DNA from: Actinomycetota bacterium
GTDB lineage: Bacteria; Actinomycetota; Actinomycetes; Nanopelagicales; Nanopelagicaceae
Reading direction: 5' to 3'
Assembly: GCA_009699575.1 (NCBI GenBank)
Contig: WLNY01000006.1
Coordinates: 1 to 64,000 of the forward strand
Length of the DNA: 64,000 bases
The notes beneath the pieces are model-generated. The model was given only the letters and a program-made list of their open reading frames with translations. It had not been told where the DNA came from and did not search any database. The position numbers and the translations under genes were made by a program. Each line of letters opens with the position of its first letter. The first letter of the stretch is position 1. Positions 20,683 through 31,352 of the stretch are shown here, one piece after another.

Positions 20683-21443
20683 GCGTTTACTCCTGAAGGC
20701 TCGACTCCGGCTGATTTTCCTGTCGTGATTAATTCGATTACTTGACGTGGAATGACTTCATTTTTATCAACTTGAGCAGCCATGGTTCCCAAATACAGGG
20801 CTGCAATGTTATCCGCCACTTCAAATACATCATTGAGATTATGGCTAATAAGAACGACACCAAGGCCGTTATCTGCCAATCTTCTAACAAGGTTGAGCAC
20901 TTGTTCGGTTTGAGCAACACCGAGCGCCGCTGTTGGTTCGTCCAAAATAACAACTTTGCTATTCCAGAGAACTGCACGTGCAATGGCAACTGTTTGACGT
21001 TGGCCACCAGAGAGTGAAGCAACGGTTTGGCGAATCGATTTTACGGTTCGCACACTGAGGCCATCGAGAGTCTTTCGTGCGAGTGATTCCATTTCAGTTT
21101 CATTAAGGACTGGACCTTTTTTAACTTCGCGTCCAAGAAACATATTATGAACAATGTCTAAGTTATCGCACAGCGCTAAATCTTGATACACAATTTCAAT
21201 TCCAAGGGCAGTTGCATCGCGTGGGCCATGAATCTGAACTTTCTCGCCTTCAAATACAAAGTCGCCAGATTCAGGTGTATAGATTCCAGCGATGCATTTA
21301 ATCAAGGTGCTCTTTCCAGCTCCGTTGTCTCCTACGAGAGCGGTGACCTTTCCTGCATAGACATCGAGATTCACGCCTTTTAAAACATTGACAGGACCAA
21401 ATGACTTGTCAATATTTCGAAGTGAAAGTATTGGAGTGCTCAC
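20679..21443 (-). CDS. xylG: Sugar ABC transporter ATP-binding protein (single ABC domain)
   Basis: Walker A GDNGAGKST, signature LSGGQRQTVAIARA, Walker B VVILDEPT. Confidence 0.9.
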   Translation of the reverse strand: MSTPILSLRNIDKSFGPVNVLKGVNLDVYAGKVTALVGDNGAGKSTLIKCIAGIYTPESGDFVFEGEKVQIHGPRDATALGIEIVYQDLALCDNLDIVHNMFLGREVKKGPVLNETEMESLARKTLDGLSVRTVKSIRQTVASLSGGQRQTVAIARAVLWNSKVVILDEPTAALGVAQTEQVLNLVRRLADNGLGVVLISHNLNDVFEVADNIAALYLGTMAAQVDKNEVIPRQVIELITTGKSAGVEPSGVNA

Positions 21444-21533
21444 CTTGAAATCTCCCTTAATAGATTGTGAAGATAGAATAGTTGTAATTTTCCCAATTAG
21501 ATATAAAAAATTTCTTAAAATACTCAGAAATAT

Positions 21534-21575
21534 AGATACGGCCCGGAGAAATTACTCTCCGGGCCGTATCTTTTA
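21534..21575. terminator. Strong intercistronic hairpin between xylF and xylG
   Basis: AGATACGGCCCGGAGA...TCTCCGGGCCGTATCT followed by TTTTACTATTTTT on + strand; A-rich flank gives a U-run on the minus transcript too. Confidence 0.75.
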
Positions 21576-21604
21576 CTATTTTTCTGTCTTAGCTAGGGAA
21601 TTAA

Positions 21605-22675
21605 TTAGATTCCGTTTGCTGCGCAAAGATCTTCAAGACCCTTGCAGACATCGTCCTTGGCTGCGAAGCCATCTGCGATGACATCCTTCACATTGGCCTT
21701 AGTGATTCCAACTGGTACGAGGAGAACTGATGGAACATCAATAGCTCCATTGTTAACTGAACCAGTTGCAGTTGTTGCATCTTCACCGTTAAGCAATGCG
21801 ATTGCAAGTGTTGCTGCACCTTCTGCTTCAGCCTTGATGGCCTTGTAAACAGTGTTTGAAAGGTCACCTGTAAGAATTGCGCGCAATCCATCAACAGTTG
21901 CATCCTGACCGGATACACAGACCTTGCCATTGAGCTTGTTCTTCTTGAGAACAGCTACAGCTGCAAGTCCAAGACCTTCGTTAGCTGATACAACTGCGTC
22001 GAGCTTTCCGCCAGCCTTTGATAGCTGCTGTTCGAAAATAACTCCACCCTTTGCGTTATCCCAATCTGGGACAGCTTGATCGTCAACCAAGGTGTAAGCC
22101 TTTGAATCGATCAATGGACGCAATACTGAATCGTATCCAGCCTTGAAAAGTGTTGCGTTGTTATCAGTTGGTGAACCATTTAGGTAAACGATGCGAGCTG
22201 TCTTCTTGCCGGCTGCATCGAGACATGCCTTGATGCCTTCGCCTTGCAACTTGCCAACTGCTTCGTTATCAAATGAAACGTAGTATGAAGCTGAACCGTT
22301 AAGAGTTAAGCGGTCATAGTCAATTGTTGGAACTCCTTGTGCAGAAGCCTTGTCCTGAACTGCCTTAGCAGAATCTGAATCGAGGTTAACCATGATGAGA
22401 ACCTTGGCGCCAGCAGAAAGCATTTGATCTGCGATTGTCTGGAATGCAGCCTTGTCTCCGTTTGCATTTTGGATATCTACTTTGACACCAGCAGCATCAA
22501 AAGCCGCTTGTAAGAATCCGCGGTCAGCAGTTTCCCAGCGATTTGATGAAGCAGCATCTGGAAGGATTACTCCGACGAAACTGTCGGCAGCGGCCTTCTC
22601 GCTCTTTGAGCAGCCTGTAAGCACGATCGCAACTGCAGCAATAACTGCAGTGATCGCAATGCGGCGCTTTGTCAT
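21605..22675 (-). CDS. xylF: D-xylose-type periplasmic-binding lipoprotein
   Basis: Lipobox VLTGCSKS; sugar-binding PBP1 pattern; xylGH neighbours. Confidence 0.88.
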   Translation of the reverse strand: MTKRRIAITAVIAAVAIVLTGCSKSEKAAADSFVGVILPDAASSNRWETADRGFLQAAFDAAGVKVDIQNANGDKAAFQTIADQMLSAGAKVLIMVNLDSDSAKAVQDKASAQGVPTIDYDRLTLNGSASYYVSFDNEAVGKLQGEGIKACLDAAGKKTARIVYLNGSPTDNNATLFKAGYDSVLRPLIDSKAYTLVDDQAVPDWDNAKGGVIFEQQLSKAGGKLDAVVSANEGLGLAAVAVLKKNKLNGKVCVSGQDATVDGLRAILTGDLSNTVYKAIKAEAEGAATLAIALLNGEDATTATGSVNNGAIDVPSVLLVPVGITKANVKDVIADGFAAKDDVCKGLEDLCAANGI

Positions 22676-22684
22676 ATGTGAACT

Positions 22685-22698
22685 ACCTTTCGAAAGGT
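22685..22698. promoter_or_regulatory. Perfect 14-bp palindrome overlapping the xylF ribosome-binding region
   Basis: ACCTTTCGAAAGGT, 9 nt upstream of the xylF ATG (minus strand). Confidence 0.4.
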
Positions 22699-22864
22699 GA
22701 CGTCAACCATGGCTGAAACTGTTCCAACCAGTTGAGGGGGTGACATCGAAGGCATACGCTAGCGCCTCGGTCTAAAAACAGCGATATTCCCAATCGGACA
22801 TTTCGGACTTTGACTCTAACGATTCGATAACGCCAGGGACGTCTCAGAGGGTAGCCTTAGGCGT

Positions 22865-24529
22865 GTGTCCACCCACCAAGATCTCCTTGCAGCGCATATT
22901 CAGGCTGCTATTTCACAGGCGATCTCTGGGGGCCTATTAGTAGGTGAAGTTCCGGTGGTGATCCCGCTCGAGCGCCCTAAAAATCGTGACCATGGTGACT
23001 ATGCCTCTTCTATAGCGCTACAACTGGCAAAAGCCTCTGGAATGCCTCCTCGAGAAGTGGCGGCAATTCTTAAAGTACATCTTGAATCACTTCCAGAGGT
23101 AACGGCCGTTGAAATTGCAGGGCCAGGATTTCTCAACATCACACTGAATCGAGCGAGCCAAGCAGAACTCGTCACAACGGTTCTAAACGCTGGTGAAAAA
23201 TATGGAACAAGTCACGGTCTCAACGGAGTCAGAGTCAATCTTGAATTCATAAGTGCAAACCCCACTGGCCCATTGCACCTTGGACATACACGGTGGGCGG
23301 CAGTCGGTGATGCGCTAGGTCGAGTACTCACTGCTGCAGGCGCCCAAGTAACTCGCGAATTTTATATAAACGATCGTGGAAATCAGATGGATCTATTCGG
23401 TCGCTCACTTGAAGCATCTGCACTTGGAAAACCAATTCCTGAAGATGGATATCAGGGTCAATACATTCACGATATTGCGCAAGGACTGGTTGCCTTAGAT
23501 CCAGGTATTACTTCACTTGCCGAACCTCATCGCGCCGATGAATTTCGTGAACGTGGATATGCATGGCAACTAGGTGATCAAAAGCGGGTACTTGAAACTT
23601 TCGGTACACATTTTGATGTTTGGTTTTCAGAACGTTCGCTGCACGAAGGTGGTTTTGTTGAAGTAGCTATGGAAAAACTTCGCAAGCAGGGACATGTCTT
23701 TGAAAGTGAAGAAGCAACATGGCTTAGGACAACTGATTTTGGCGATGATAAAGACCGTGTAATGATAAAAGCCAATCGCGATCTCACGTACTTCGCTTCC
23801 GACACTGCCTACTATATTAATAAGCGTGATCGTGGATTTGATATTTGCATCTACATGCTTGGTGCTGATCACCATGGCTATGTCGGTCGACTAAAAGCAA
23901 CAGCGGCATGTGCAGGAGATGACCCGGAATACAACATCCATGTTCTTATCGGCCAATTGGTAAAAATTATGGAAGGCGGGGAAGAGGTAAAGCTCTCCAA
24001 GCGTGCTGGAACCATAATTACGCTTGAGGAGCTAGTTGAAAAAGTTGGCGTCGATGCAGCGCGATATACGCTCATTAGATACCCAGTAGATACTCCAATG
24101 ATTTTAGATGTGGATATTCTTAAAAGAAATACGAATGAGAATCCTGTTTATTATGTTCAATATGCTCATGCGCGCATCTCTGGTGTGCTTCGAAATGCGC
24201 ACGACTTAAAAATTTCCTCTGATGTAAAAGATTTTGATCCCGCAGAGTTGGTTCACGATCGAGAGAACGAATTATTAGGTGCGCTTGCAGAATTTCCACG
24301 CGTAGTTGCTGGAGCGGCTGAACTTCGGGAGCCACATCGGGTTGCGAGATATCTGGAAGAGTTAGCCGGTGTGTATCACCGTTTCTATGCAGACTGCAGG
24401 GTTTTGCCCATGGGAGACGAACCAGTTGAAGCCATTCACATTGCCAGGGCGCATCTCTGCAGCGCAACAAGGCAAGTACTAAAAAATGGCCTAGATCTTT
24501 TGGGCGTTAGTGCTCCGGAGAAAATGTAA
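22865..24529 (+). CDS. argS: Arginyl-tRNA synthetase
   Basis: FISANPTGPLHLGHTRWAAVGD; KLSKRAGTIITLEELVEKVG. Confidence 0.96.
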   Translation: MSTHQDLLAAHIQAAISQAISGGLLVGEVPVVIPLERPKNRDHGDYASSIALQLAKASGMPPREVAAILKVHLESLPEVTAVEIAGPGFLNITLNRASQAELVTTVLNAGEKYGTSHGLNGVRVNLEFISANPTGPLHLGHTRWAAVGDALGRVLTAAGAQVTREFYINDRGNQMDLFGRSLEASALGKPIPEDGYQGQYIHDIAQGLVALDPGITSLAEPHRADEFRERGYAWQLGDQKRVLETFGTHFDVWFSERSLHEGGFVEVAMEKLRKQGHVFESEEATWLRTTDFGDDKDRVMIKANRDLTYFASDTAYYINKRDRGFDICIYMLGADHHGYVGRLKATAACAGDDPEYNIHVLIGQLVKIMEGGEEVKLSKRAGTIITLEELVEKVGVDAARYTLIRYPVDTPMILDVDILKRNTNENPVYYVQYAHARISGVLRNAHDLKISSDVKDFDPAELVHDRENELLGALAEFPRVVAGAAELREPHRVARYLEELAGVYHRFYADCRVLPMGDEPVEAIHIARAHLCSATRQVLKNGLDLLGVSAPEKM

Positions 24530-25845
24530 TGAGCATGTGGCCACGCAACGCTTCTTTCAATAGTGGTGAACTATTCCTGTCAGGAATTAGTGCCAAAGAT
24601 TTGGCTAAAGAATTTGATACCCCTGCATTTTTTATTGACGAAGATGATTTTCGTTTGAGAGCTAATGCATGGAACCAAGAATTGCTAGAAAGTTTTGGTC
24701 AGAATGCAGGAACTGTATATTACGCGGCAAAAGCTTTCATTTGCGTTGAAGTAGCACGATGGATTGCAGAGATTGGAATTGGAATCGATGTGTGCACCGG
24801 AGGAGAACTCGCTGTTGCTTTGGCAGGTGGGATCAATCCTGCAAAAATTGAAGTGCACGGTAACAACAAATCCGTAGAAGAGATTAATTCAGCTGTAAAA
24901 GCTCGGGTCGGAACCATCGTTATTGACTCCCTTTATGAAATAGAGAGAGTTGCGCTGGCTGCAAAATCTGCGGGAGTCGTGCAAAAAGTGTTACTGAGAT
25001 TGACACCTGGCATCGAAGCGCATACTCACGAATCGATAGCGACTGCGCACGAAGATGTGAAATTTGGATTCTCTATAGCTAGCGGCGCTGCTTGGACTGC
25101 CGTGCTTGCCACCCAGAATCATCCAGAGATCGAACTACGTGGCTTTCATTCCCATATCGGATCACAAATTTTTGGAACCGAGTCTTTTGGAATTGCTGCT
25201 GATCGACTGATTGAGTTTCTTGGAAAATATCGCGATGAATTTAACGCTGAACTTCCCGAACTCGATCTTGGTGGCGGGTACGCAATTGCGTATGTACCCG
25301 GGGATAAAGAACTGACGCCTCACAAAGTTTTACCTGCGCTATTTAAATCGGTGAATGAAGCCTGTAAAAAATATTCTCTCTCTATTCCAAAGATTTCAAT
25401 CGAACCAGGTCGTGCAATTGTTGGCCCGACGATGGTGACCCTCTATGAAGTCGGAACCGTAAAAGATGTAACGCTAGAAGAGGGTGGCCAGCGCAAATAT
25501 ATTTCGGTGGATGGTGGAATGAGCGATAATATTCGCCCATCTCTCTATGCAGCCGAATACACCGCAGTTATTGCTAATCGTGCTTCCACAGCGCCTCTTA
25601 CAGATTCTCGTATTGTTGGAAAACATTGCGAAACTGGTGACATCGTTATTAAAGACATTAAATTTCCCAGCGATATAGCGCCCGGAGACCTCATCGCAGT
25701 TCCAGCGACAGGTGCCTACGGACGAAGCATGGCCAGTAATTACAACCATGTTCCGCGACCTCCTGTTGTGGCGATTAATGAGTCAAAAGCGCGCATAATT
25801 TTGCGTCGAGAGACTATTTCTGATCTTTTGTCGTTGGATATTTAA
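24529..25845 (+). CDS. lysA: Diaminopimelate decarboxylase
   Basis: VYYAAKAFICVEVARWI, ELDLGGGYAI, EPGRAIVGPTMVTLYEVGTVKDV. Confidence 0.95.
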   Translation: MSMWPRNASFNSGELFLSGISAKDLAKEFDTPAFFIDEDDFRLRANAWNQELLESFGQNAGTVYYAAKAFICVEVARWIAEIGIGIDVCTGGELAVALAGGINPAKIEVHGNNKSVEEINSAVKARVGTIVIDSLYEIERVALAAKSAGVVQKVLLRLTPGIEAHTHESIATAHEDVKFGFSIASGAAWTAVLATQNHPEIELRGFHSHIGSQIFGTESFGIAADRLIEFLGKYRDEFNAELPELDLGGGYAIAYVPGDKELTPHKVLPALFKSVNEACKKYSLSIPKISIEPGRAIVGPTMVTLYEVGTVKDVTLEEGGQRKYISVDGGMSDNIRPSLYAAEYTAVIANRASTAPLTDSRIVGKHCETGDIVIKDIKFPSDIAPGDLIAVPATGAYGRSMASNYNHVPRPPVVAINESKARIILRRETISDLLSLDI

Positions 25846-25877
25846 CGCCGAAGCGCGCAAGTGTGAAATAGTTAGGC

Positions 25878-27173
25878 ATGGGCGCCGCAAAGAAGATAAT
25901 CAATATAGGCATGCTCGGTTGTGGCATCGTTGGAACTCAAGTAGCCACACTTTTACACCTGAACAATGAGGAATTATCTACTCGAGCAGGAGCAGAGTTA
26001 GTTCTTAAGAAAATTGCCGTCCGAAATATAAATACTCTTCGCGAGGGAATTCATTCCGATAAATTAACGACGGACGCGCAATCAATCGTCGATGACCCAG
26101 ACATTGATCTCATTATCGAAGTGATGGGCGGTATCGAACCAGCTGGCGAACTTATTCTGCGAGCGATTAACAATGGCAAATCAGTTGTTACTGCAAATAA
26201 AGCACTTCTAGCATCTGATGGTGCAGACCTCTTTAGTGCAGCGCATAAAGCAGGGGTGGATCTTTACTATGAAGCAGCCGTTGCCGGAGCCATCCCAATC
26301 ATTCGTCCAATGCGCGAATCACTGGTGGGGGATCAAATCACTCGCGTGATGGGTATTGTCAACGGAACAACAAACTATATTTTGACGAAAATGGATGAAG
26401 AAGGTCGCGCATTTGCCGATGTCCTCAAAGAGGCACAAGAACTTGGATATGCCGAGTCTGATCCATCCGCAGATGTAGATGGAATTGACGCCGCCGCAAA
26501 GGCAGCAATATTGGCAGGACTTGCATTCCACACACGTGTAACAGCTGATGATGTTTTTACTCAAGGGATTTCTTCAATTACGCAAGATGATGTCGCAGTC
26601 GCAAAGGCAATGAACCATGTCATTAAGCTATTGGCAATTGCTGAATTAACTTCTGATGACAAAATTTCGGTTCGAGTGCATCCCATGCTAATTCCTAGAA
26701 GCCATCCACTGGCCTCCGTTCGAGATGCTTTCAATGCTGTTTTTGTTGAAGCAAAATCTGCGGGTCAATTAATGTTCTATGGTCGCGGTGCAGGTGGAGC
26801 ACCAACAGCAAGTGCGATATTGGGTGATGTTGTTGCAGTTGCGCGACATATTTCACGAGGTGCAGTAGGCCCGCGCGAGAGTGATTATGCAGATCGCGAC
26901 ATCGCTCCAATCGGCGAAATACGCACTCAATTCCTCATCCGCCTCGATGTTGCTGATAAATCAGGTGTCTTGGCAGCTATTGCACAAACTTTCGCATCTG
27001 AAGGCGTTTCAATTCAAACTGTTCGCCAATCTGGTCGAGGAAATGAAGCCGAACTAATTGTCGTCACGCATAGCGCGACTGAAGCTGCTTTGACATCGAC
27101 AGTGTCCGCACTAGAAAAGATGGATTTTGTCGTCAACGTAGATAGCGTCATTCGAGTAGAAGCTGGTGCGTAA
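25878..27173 (+). CDS. hom: Homoserine dehydrogenase with C-terminal ACT domain
   Basis: [35 protein letters not shown]. Confidence 0.96.
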   Translation: MGAAKKIINIGMLGCGIVGTQVATLLHLNNEELSTRAGAELVLKKIAVRNINTLREGIHSDKLTTDAQSIVDDPDIDLIIEVMGGIEPAGELILRAINNGKSVVTANKALLASDGADLFSAAHKAGVDLYYEAAVAGAIPIIRPMRESLVGDQITRVMGIVNGTTNYILTKMDEEGRAFADVLKEAQELGYAESDPSADVDGIDAAAKAAILAGLAFHTRVTADDVFTQGISSITQDDVAVAKAMNHVIKLLAIAELTSDDKISVRVHPMLIPRSHPLASVRDAFNAVFVEAKSAGQLMFYGRGAGGAPTASAILGDVVAVARHISRGAVGPRESDYADRDIAPIGEIRTQFLIRLDVADKSGVLAAIAQTFASEGVSIQTVRQSGRGNEAELIVVTHSATEAALTSTVSALEKMDFVVNVDSVIRVEAGA

Positions 27174-28255
27174 TGGGTTTATTTACTAAGAAAAGTGGCG
27201 CGCATCAATGGCGTGGAGTAATTGAAGAGTACAGAGACCGCCTACCTGTTAGCTCGAAAACTCCTGTAATTACTTTGCGCGAAGGTGGAACACCTCTTAT
27301 CCCTGCGCATAATCTTTCTGAAATTTTAGAGAACGAAATTTGGCTCAAATTCGAAGGAGCCAACCCAACAGGTTCTTTTAAAGATCGCGGCATGACCATG
27401 GCAATTTCTAAGGCTGCCGAAGATGGTGCGAAAGCCGTCATCTGCGCATCCACCGGAAACACAAGTGCGAGCGCTGCTGCCTATGCAACGAAAGCAGGAA
27501 TGGTTTCGGCAGTGCTTGTGCCGCAGGGAAAAATTGCAATGGGTAAGTTGGCACAGGCTGTCATCCATGGTGCGACGCTGTTACAAGTTGATGGAAATTT
27601 TGATGACTGCCTCACCCTTGCGCGTGATTTATCAGAACATTACCCAGTAGCTTTAGTAAATTCGGTGAATCCGTACCGCATTGAAGGACAAAAAACGGGC
27701 GCATTTGAAGTTGTCGACATGTTAGGCGATGCACCAGATCTTCATGTACTTCCAGTTGGAAATGCAGGAAATATCACTGCATATTGGAAGGGGTATACCG
27801 AATATCGTTCTGATGGAATGTCGCGACAGTTGCCACAAATGTGGGGATTTCAGGCTGCGGGATCTGCGCCAATTGTTCTCGGGCACGTTGTAGAAAATCC
27901 TGACACCATTGCCACTGCAATTCGTATTGGAAATCCTGCTTCATGGCAGCAAGCAATTGCAGCTCGTGATGAATCTGGTGGATTAATTGATTCTGTGACA
28001 GATGAAGAAATACTTAATGCATATCGATTAGTTGCAGGGCGTGAAGGAGTATTCGTTGAACCATCTAGTGCGGCAGGTTTAGCTGGTTTAATCAAATATA
28101 AAGCGCAAGGAAAACTTCCGCGGGGTAAGAGAATTGTTATCACCGTTACGGGTAATGGATTAAAAGATGTCGCATGGGCTCTTGAAGGCGCAGCCAATCC
28201 TGTAGTTGTTCCAGTAGATGCAACGGTCGCTGCGAAAGCGCTGGGGCTTATTTAA
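27173..28255 (+). CDS. thrC: Threonine synthase
   Basis: [32 protein letters not shown]. Confidence 0.96.
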   Translation: MGLFTKKSGAHQWRGVIEEYRDRLPVSSKTPVITLREGGTPLIPAHNLSEILENEIWLKFEGANPTGSFKDRGMTMAISKAAEDGAKAVICASTGNTSASAAAYATKAGMVSAVLVPQGKIAMGKLAQAVIHGATLLQVDGNFDDCLTLARDLSEHYPVALVNSVNPYRIEGQKTGAFEVVDMLGDAPDLHVLPVGNAGNITAYWKGYTEYRSDGMSRQLPQMWGFQAAGSAPIVLGHVVENPDTIATAIRIGNPASWQQAIAARDESGGLIDSVTDEEILNAYRLVAGREGVFVEPSSAAGLAGLIKYKAQGKLPRGKRIVITVTGNGLKDVAWALEGAANPVVVPVDATVAAKALGLI

Positions 28256-28256
28256 T

Positions 28257-29183
28257 ATGGCAAAACCTACTTTCCGTGCCAACGCTGTTCAGGTTCAAGT
28301 GCCTGCAACAAGTGCAAATATTGGACCAGGCTTTGATTCTCTAGGCCTGGCATTAGGAATGCACGATCGTTATGTAGCACAAATTTTAGATGACCCTGGT
28401 TTGGATATAGATATAAGTGGCGAAGGAAGCGATGTGCTTCCTCGAAATGAAAAGAATTTATTAGTTAAGGCTATGTATAAAGGTTTTAAATTTCTCGGCG
28501 GCGAACCAAAAGGTGTTGCTGTTCGTGCATTAAATGTCATTCCACATGGTCGTGGACTTGGTTCGTCAGCAAGTGCGATTGTTGGAGGACTCTTGCTCTC
28601 TCGAGCCCTCATACTTTCGGGCAACGAAAAAATGAGTGATGGAGATCTGCTTAACCTTGCAACGGAGATGGAAGGCCATCCCGATAATGTTGCTGCAGCA
28701 ATTTATGGAAATGCCACTATCGCTTGGTCTGAAGACCATCGTGGAAAGAGTGTTGGACGTGCAGTGCAATTAGTCGTCGATCCCCGAATTAGTGCGGTTG
28801 CGTTTATTCCATCTAACTCCGTTGCTACATCTAAGGCACGAAAAATTTTGCCAGAGACCGTTCCACATGCAGAGGCAGCGGCAAATACAACTCGCGGTGA
28901 ACTCCTAGTTCATGCCCTGACTATGCGACCAGATCTGCTTTTTATTGCTACTGAAGATTTCTTGCACCAGAAATATCGTAAAGATGTAATGCCACAATCA
29001 TTTGAGCTCCTAACTAAATTGCGAGCAGCAGGGGTTGCAGCGTTTATTTCTGGAGCGGGACCTACTGTTTTAGCTCTGCATACGGGTGGCGCAACTGAGA
29101 TGGCCGAACTGGAGCAAGCAGCAGGGGCTCACTTTGAGGTAAAGAGGCTTGACGTATGCGCAACGGGCGCGGGGATTATTTAA
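28257..29183 (+). CDS. thrB: Homoserine kinase (GHMP)
   Basis: PATSANIGPGFDSLGLAL, PHGRGLGSSASAIVGG. Confidence 0.95.
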   Translation: MAKPTFRANAVQVQVPATSANIGPGFDSLGLALGMHDRYVAQILDDPGLDIDISGEGSDVLPRNEKNLLVKAMYKGFKFLGGEPKGVAVRALNVIPHGRGLGSSASAIVGGLLLSRALILSGNEKMSDGDLLNLATEMEGHPDNVAAAIYGNATIAWSEDHRGKSVGRAVQLVVDPRISAVAFIPSNSVATSKARKILPETVPHAEAAANTTRGELLVHALTMRPDLLFIATEDFLHQKYRKDVMPQSFELLTKLRAAGVAAFISGAGPTVLALHTGGATEMAELEQAAGAHFEVKRLDVCATGAGII

Positions 29184-29345
29184 CGGGAATTTGTTGCTTA
29201 CGCCAGGTAGATGCTAAGGTTTTCACATCTGATCGAGCCCGTTCTTTAGGGGAAAAAAGATTTCAGATAAAAGCCTTACAAAATAAACATTCTTCACACA
29301 CAATAAATCGGTTCCTTGGCGAGAAGTCATAGGACCATAAGCGAA

Positions 29346-30914
29346 ATGAAAACAATGACTGAAAAAGAACCTGTACGTTCAAGTAGTCCAGAGCTTGCCG
29401 CAATGACCCTTCCGAAACTCAAGGAAGTCGCATCGCAACTAGGTATTGATGGCGCAACAAAACTGAAAAAAGATGCCCTTGTTCAGGCAATCGCTGACCT
29501 ACAGGCAGCAAACCGCGAAGCTGCAAAAGCTGAACGTGAAGCTCGTCGCGAGGCACGCAATAACCGAAATTCAAAGAAGGAAGCAGCCCGCTCTGAGGCT
29601 CCATCCCAGAGTGATGACGAAGACGATGATTCAAGTGGTCCATCTGATTCCAGTGCCCGCGGTGATCGCGGTGCTGGAAATGATCGCAATCGTGGAAGAG
29701 ATCGCAATCGTGGAAGAGATCGCAATCGCGAACGTGCTCCACGTGAAGAGCGCGAACCAGTGTTATCTGATGACGATGTCTTAGTACCCGTTGGTGGACT
29801 AGTAGATATTCTCGAGAGTTATGCATTTATTCGTACCGGTGGATATCTCCCGGGTCCAAACGATGTCTACATTTCATTGCAACAAGTTCGTCGTTTTGGA
29901 CTCCGCAAGGGCGATGTAGTTACAGGACAGGTTCGCCAAGCACGCGAGGGCGAGCGCCGCGAAAAATTTAATGCTCTCATTACGCTCGACACTATTAACG
30001 GTGTGACCCCAGATGAAGCGCGTAATCGCGTGGAGTTCTCAAAGCTAGTTCCTCTATATCCCCAAGAGCGTTTACGCCTTGAGACAGAGCCAAACATTTT
30101 GACCACACGTGTCATCGATCTAATTTCACCAATTGGAAAAGGTCAACGCGGACTCATCGTTTCCCCACCTAAAGCTGGTAAGACAATGGTTTTGCAGGCA
30201 ATTGCAAATGCGATCACGACTAATAATCCTGAATGTCATTTAATGGTTGTCCTTGTTGATGAACGCCCTGAAGAAGTAACCGATATGCAGCGTTCTGTGA
30301 AAGGTGAAGTTATTGCTTCCACCTTTGATCGACCAGCAGATGATCACACCACTGTTGCCGAACTTGCAATTGAACGTGCAAAGCGCTTAGTCGAACTTGG
30401 TCATGATGTTGTAGTGCTCCTTGACTCAATAACGCGTCTTGGACGTGCATACAACATTGCAGCGCCAGCATCAGGAAGAATTCTCTCTGGTGGTGTTGAT
30501 TCAGCAGCGCTGTATCCGCCAAAGAAGTTCTTCGGTGCAGCACGAAACATTGAAGATGGCGGATCGCTCACGATTCTTGCAACAGCTCTCGTAGATACTG
30601 GATCCCGCATGGATGAAGTGATCTTCGAAGAGTTCAAGGGCACAGGAAACATGGAACTAATTCTTGATCGCCGCATGGCCGATAAGAGAATTTTCCCAGC
30701 TGTTAACGTTGTTGCATCCGGAACTCGTAAAGAAGAAATTCTCATGGGTTCAGAAGAACTCAATATTGTCTGGAAACTACGTCGTGTATTGCACGCGCTA
30801 GAACCACAGGCAGCTCTCGAACTTCTTCTTGAGAAGATGAAGGGCACTAAATCAAATGTGGAATTCTTGATGCAAATTCAAAAGACCACTACTGGCCCAG
30901 GAAATGAAGGCTAG
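29346..30914 (+). CDS. rho: Transcription termination factor Rho with actinobacterial-type Arg/Asn-rich insertion
   Basis: PKAGKTMVLQAIA, VVLLDSITRLGRAYN; N-terminal low-complexity RGAGNDRNRGRDRNRGRDRNRERA. Confidence 0.96.
   Translation: MKTMTEKEPVRSSSPELAAMTLPKLKEVASQLGIDGATKLKKDALVQAIADLQAANREAAKAEREARREARNNRNSKKEAARSEAPSQSDDEDDDSSGPSDSSARGDRGAGNDRNRGRDRNRGRDRNRERAPREEREPVLSDDDVLVPVGGLVDILESYAFIRTGGYLPGPNDVYISLQQVRRFGLRKGDVVTGQVRQAREGERREKFNALITLDTINGVTPDEARNRVEFSKLVPLYPQERLRLETEPNILTTRVIDLISPIGKGQRGLIVSPPKAGKTMVLQAIANAITTNNPECHLMVVLVDERPEEVTDMQRSVKGEVIASTFDRPADDHTTVAELAIERAKRLVELGHDVVVLLDSITRLGRAYNIAAPASGRILSGGVDSAALYPPKKFFGAARNIEDGGSLTILATALVDTGSRMDEVIFEEFKGTGNMELILDRRMADKRIFPAVNVVASGTRKEEILMGSEELNIVWKLRRVLHALEPQAALELLLEKMKGTKSNVEFLMQIQKTTTGPGNEG
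29682..29731 (+). repeat. 18-bp tandem repeat (two full copies plus partial) in rho
   Basis: GATCGCAATCGTGGAAGA x2 then GATCGCAATCGCGA, encoding DRNRGR units. Confidence 0.85.
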
Positions 30915-30931
30915 ATACGCGTAAATTTCTC

Positions 30932-31018
30932 GTTAGCCCCCTTCGGGGCTTACGATTACCCCACTCAAACCAAGAAGGTCCTGGTTCACGATCATGGTTA
31001 CACATGGCGACCCAGGCC
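30932..31018 (+). promoter_or_regulatory. Candidate structured rpmE (L31) leader RNA
   Basis: Hairpin AGCCCC-cttc-GGGGCT (30932-30953) then GGtCCTGG...CCCAGGCC enclosing CATG-gttaca-CATG (30977-31018), 20 nt before rpmE ATG. Confidence 0.45.
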
Positions 31019-31037
31019 AATAGAAAAGGAAATAACA

Positions 31038-31253
31038 ATGAAGGCTGACATTCATCCAGAGTATAAAGAGACCCAAGTAACGTGTGGTTGTGGTGAGAAG
31101 TTCGTAACCCGATCAACTGTTGCAAGTGGATCCATCTATGTTGAAGTATGTTCAGTCTGTCACCCTTTCTACACAGGTAAGCAGCGCATCCTTGACACTG
31201 GTGGTCGCGTGGCTAAGTTCGAAGAGCGTTTCGGTAAGAAGACCGCTAAGTAG
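31038..31253 (+). CDS. rpmE: 50S ribosomal protein L31 (Cys-containing form)
   Basis: [38 protein letters not shown]. Confidence 0.97.
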   Translation: MKADIHPEYKETQVTCGCGEKFVTRSTVASGSIYVEVCSVCHPFYTGKQRILDTGGRVAKFEERFGKKTAK

Positions 31254-31262
31254 CTTTGTATC

Positions 31263-31304
31263 GAGAGCGCAGCACCCCTGTCTTGGGGAGCTGCGCTCTC
31301 TTTC
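31263..31304 (+). terminator. Rho-independent terminator after rpmE
   Basis: GAGAGCGCAGC...GCTGCGCTCTC then TTTC. Confidence 0.88.
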
Positions 31305-31352
31305 ATTTTCACAGTAAATAATTAATCTGCAAGATAAGGAAGGAAGGCCCAC

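Noticed and set aside
29682-29731. Tandem 18-bp repeats considered as a CRISPR or regulatory repeat array
   Set aside because: No spacers; in frame in rho and encodes DRNRGR units of the known actinobacterial Rho insertion.
29419-29826. 135 aa minus-strand His/Asp-rich ORF and 103 aa plus-strand shadow ORF (29473-29784)
   Set aside because: Both overlap the rho N-terminal low-complexity repeat and arise from its repeated codons.
30401-30847. 148 aa minus-strand ORF
   Set aside because: Antisense within the conserved Rho ATPase domain; no family resemblance.
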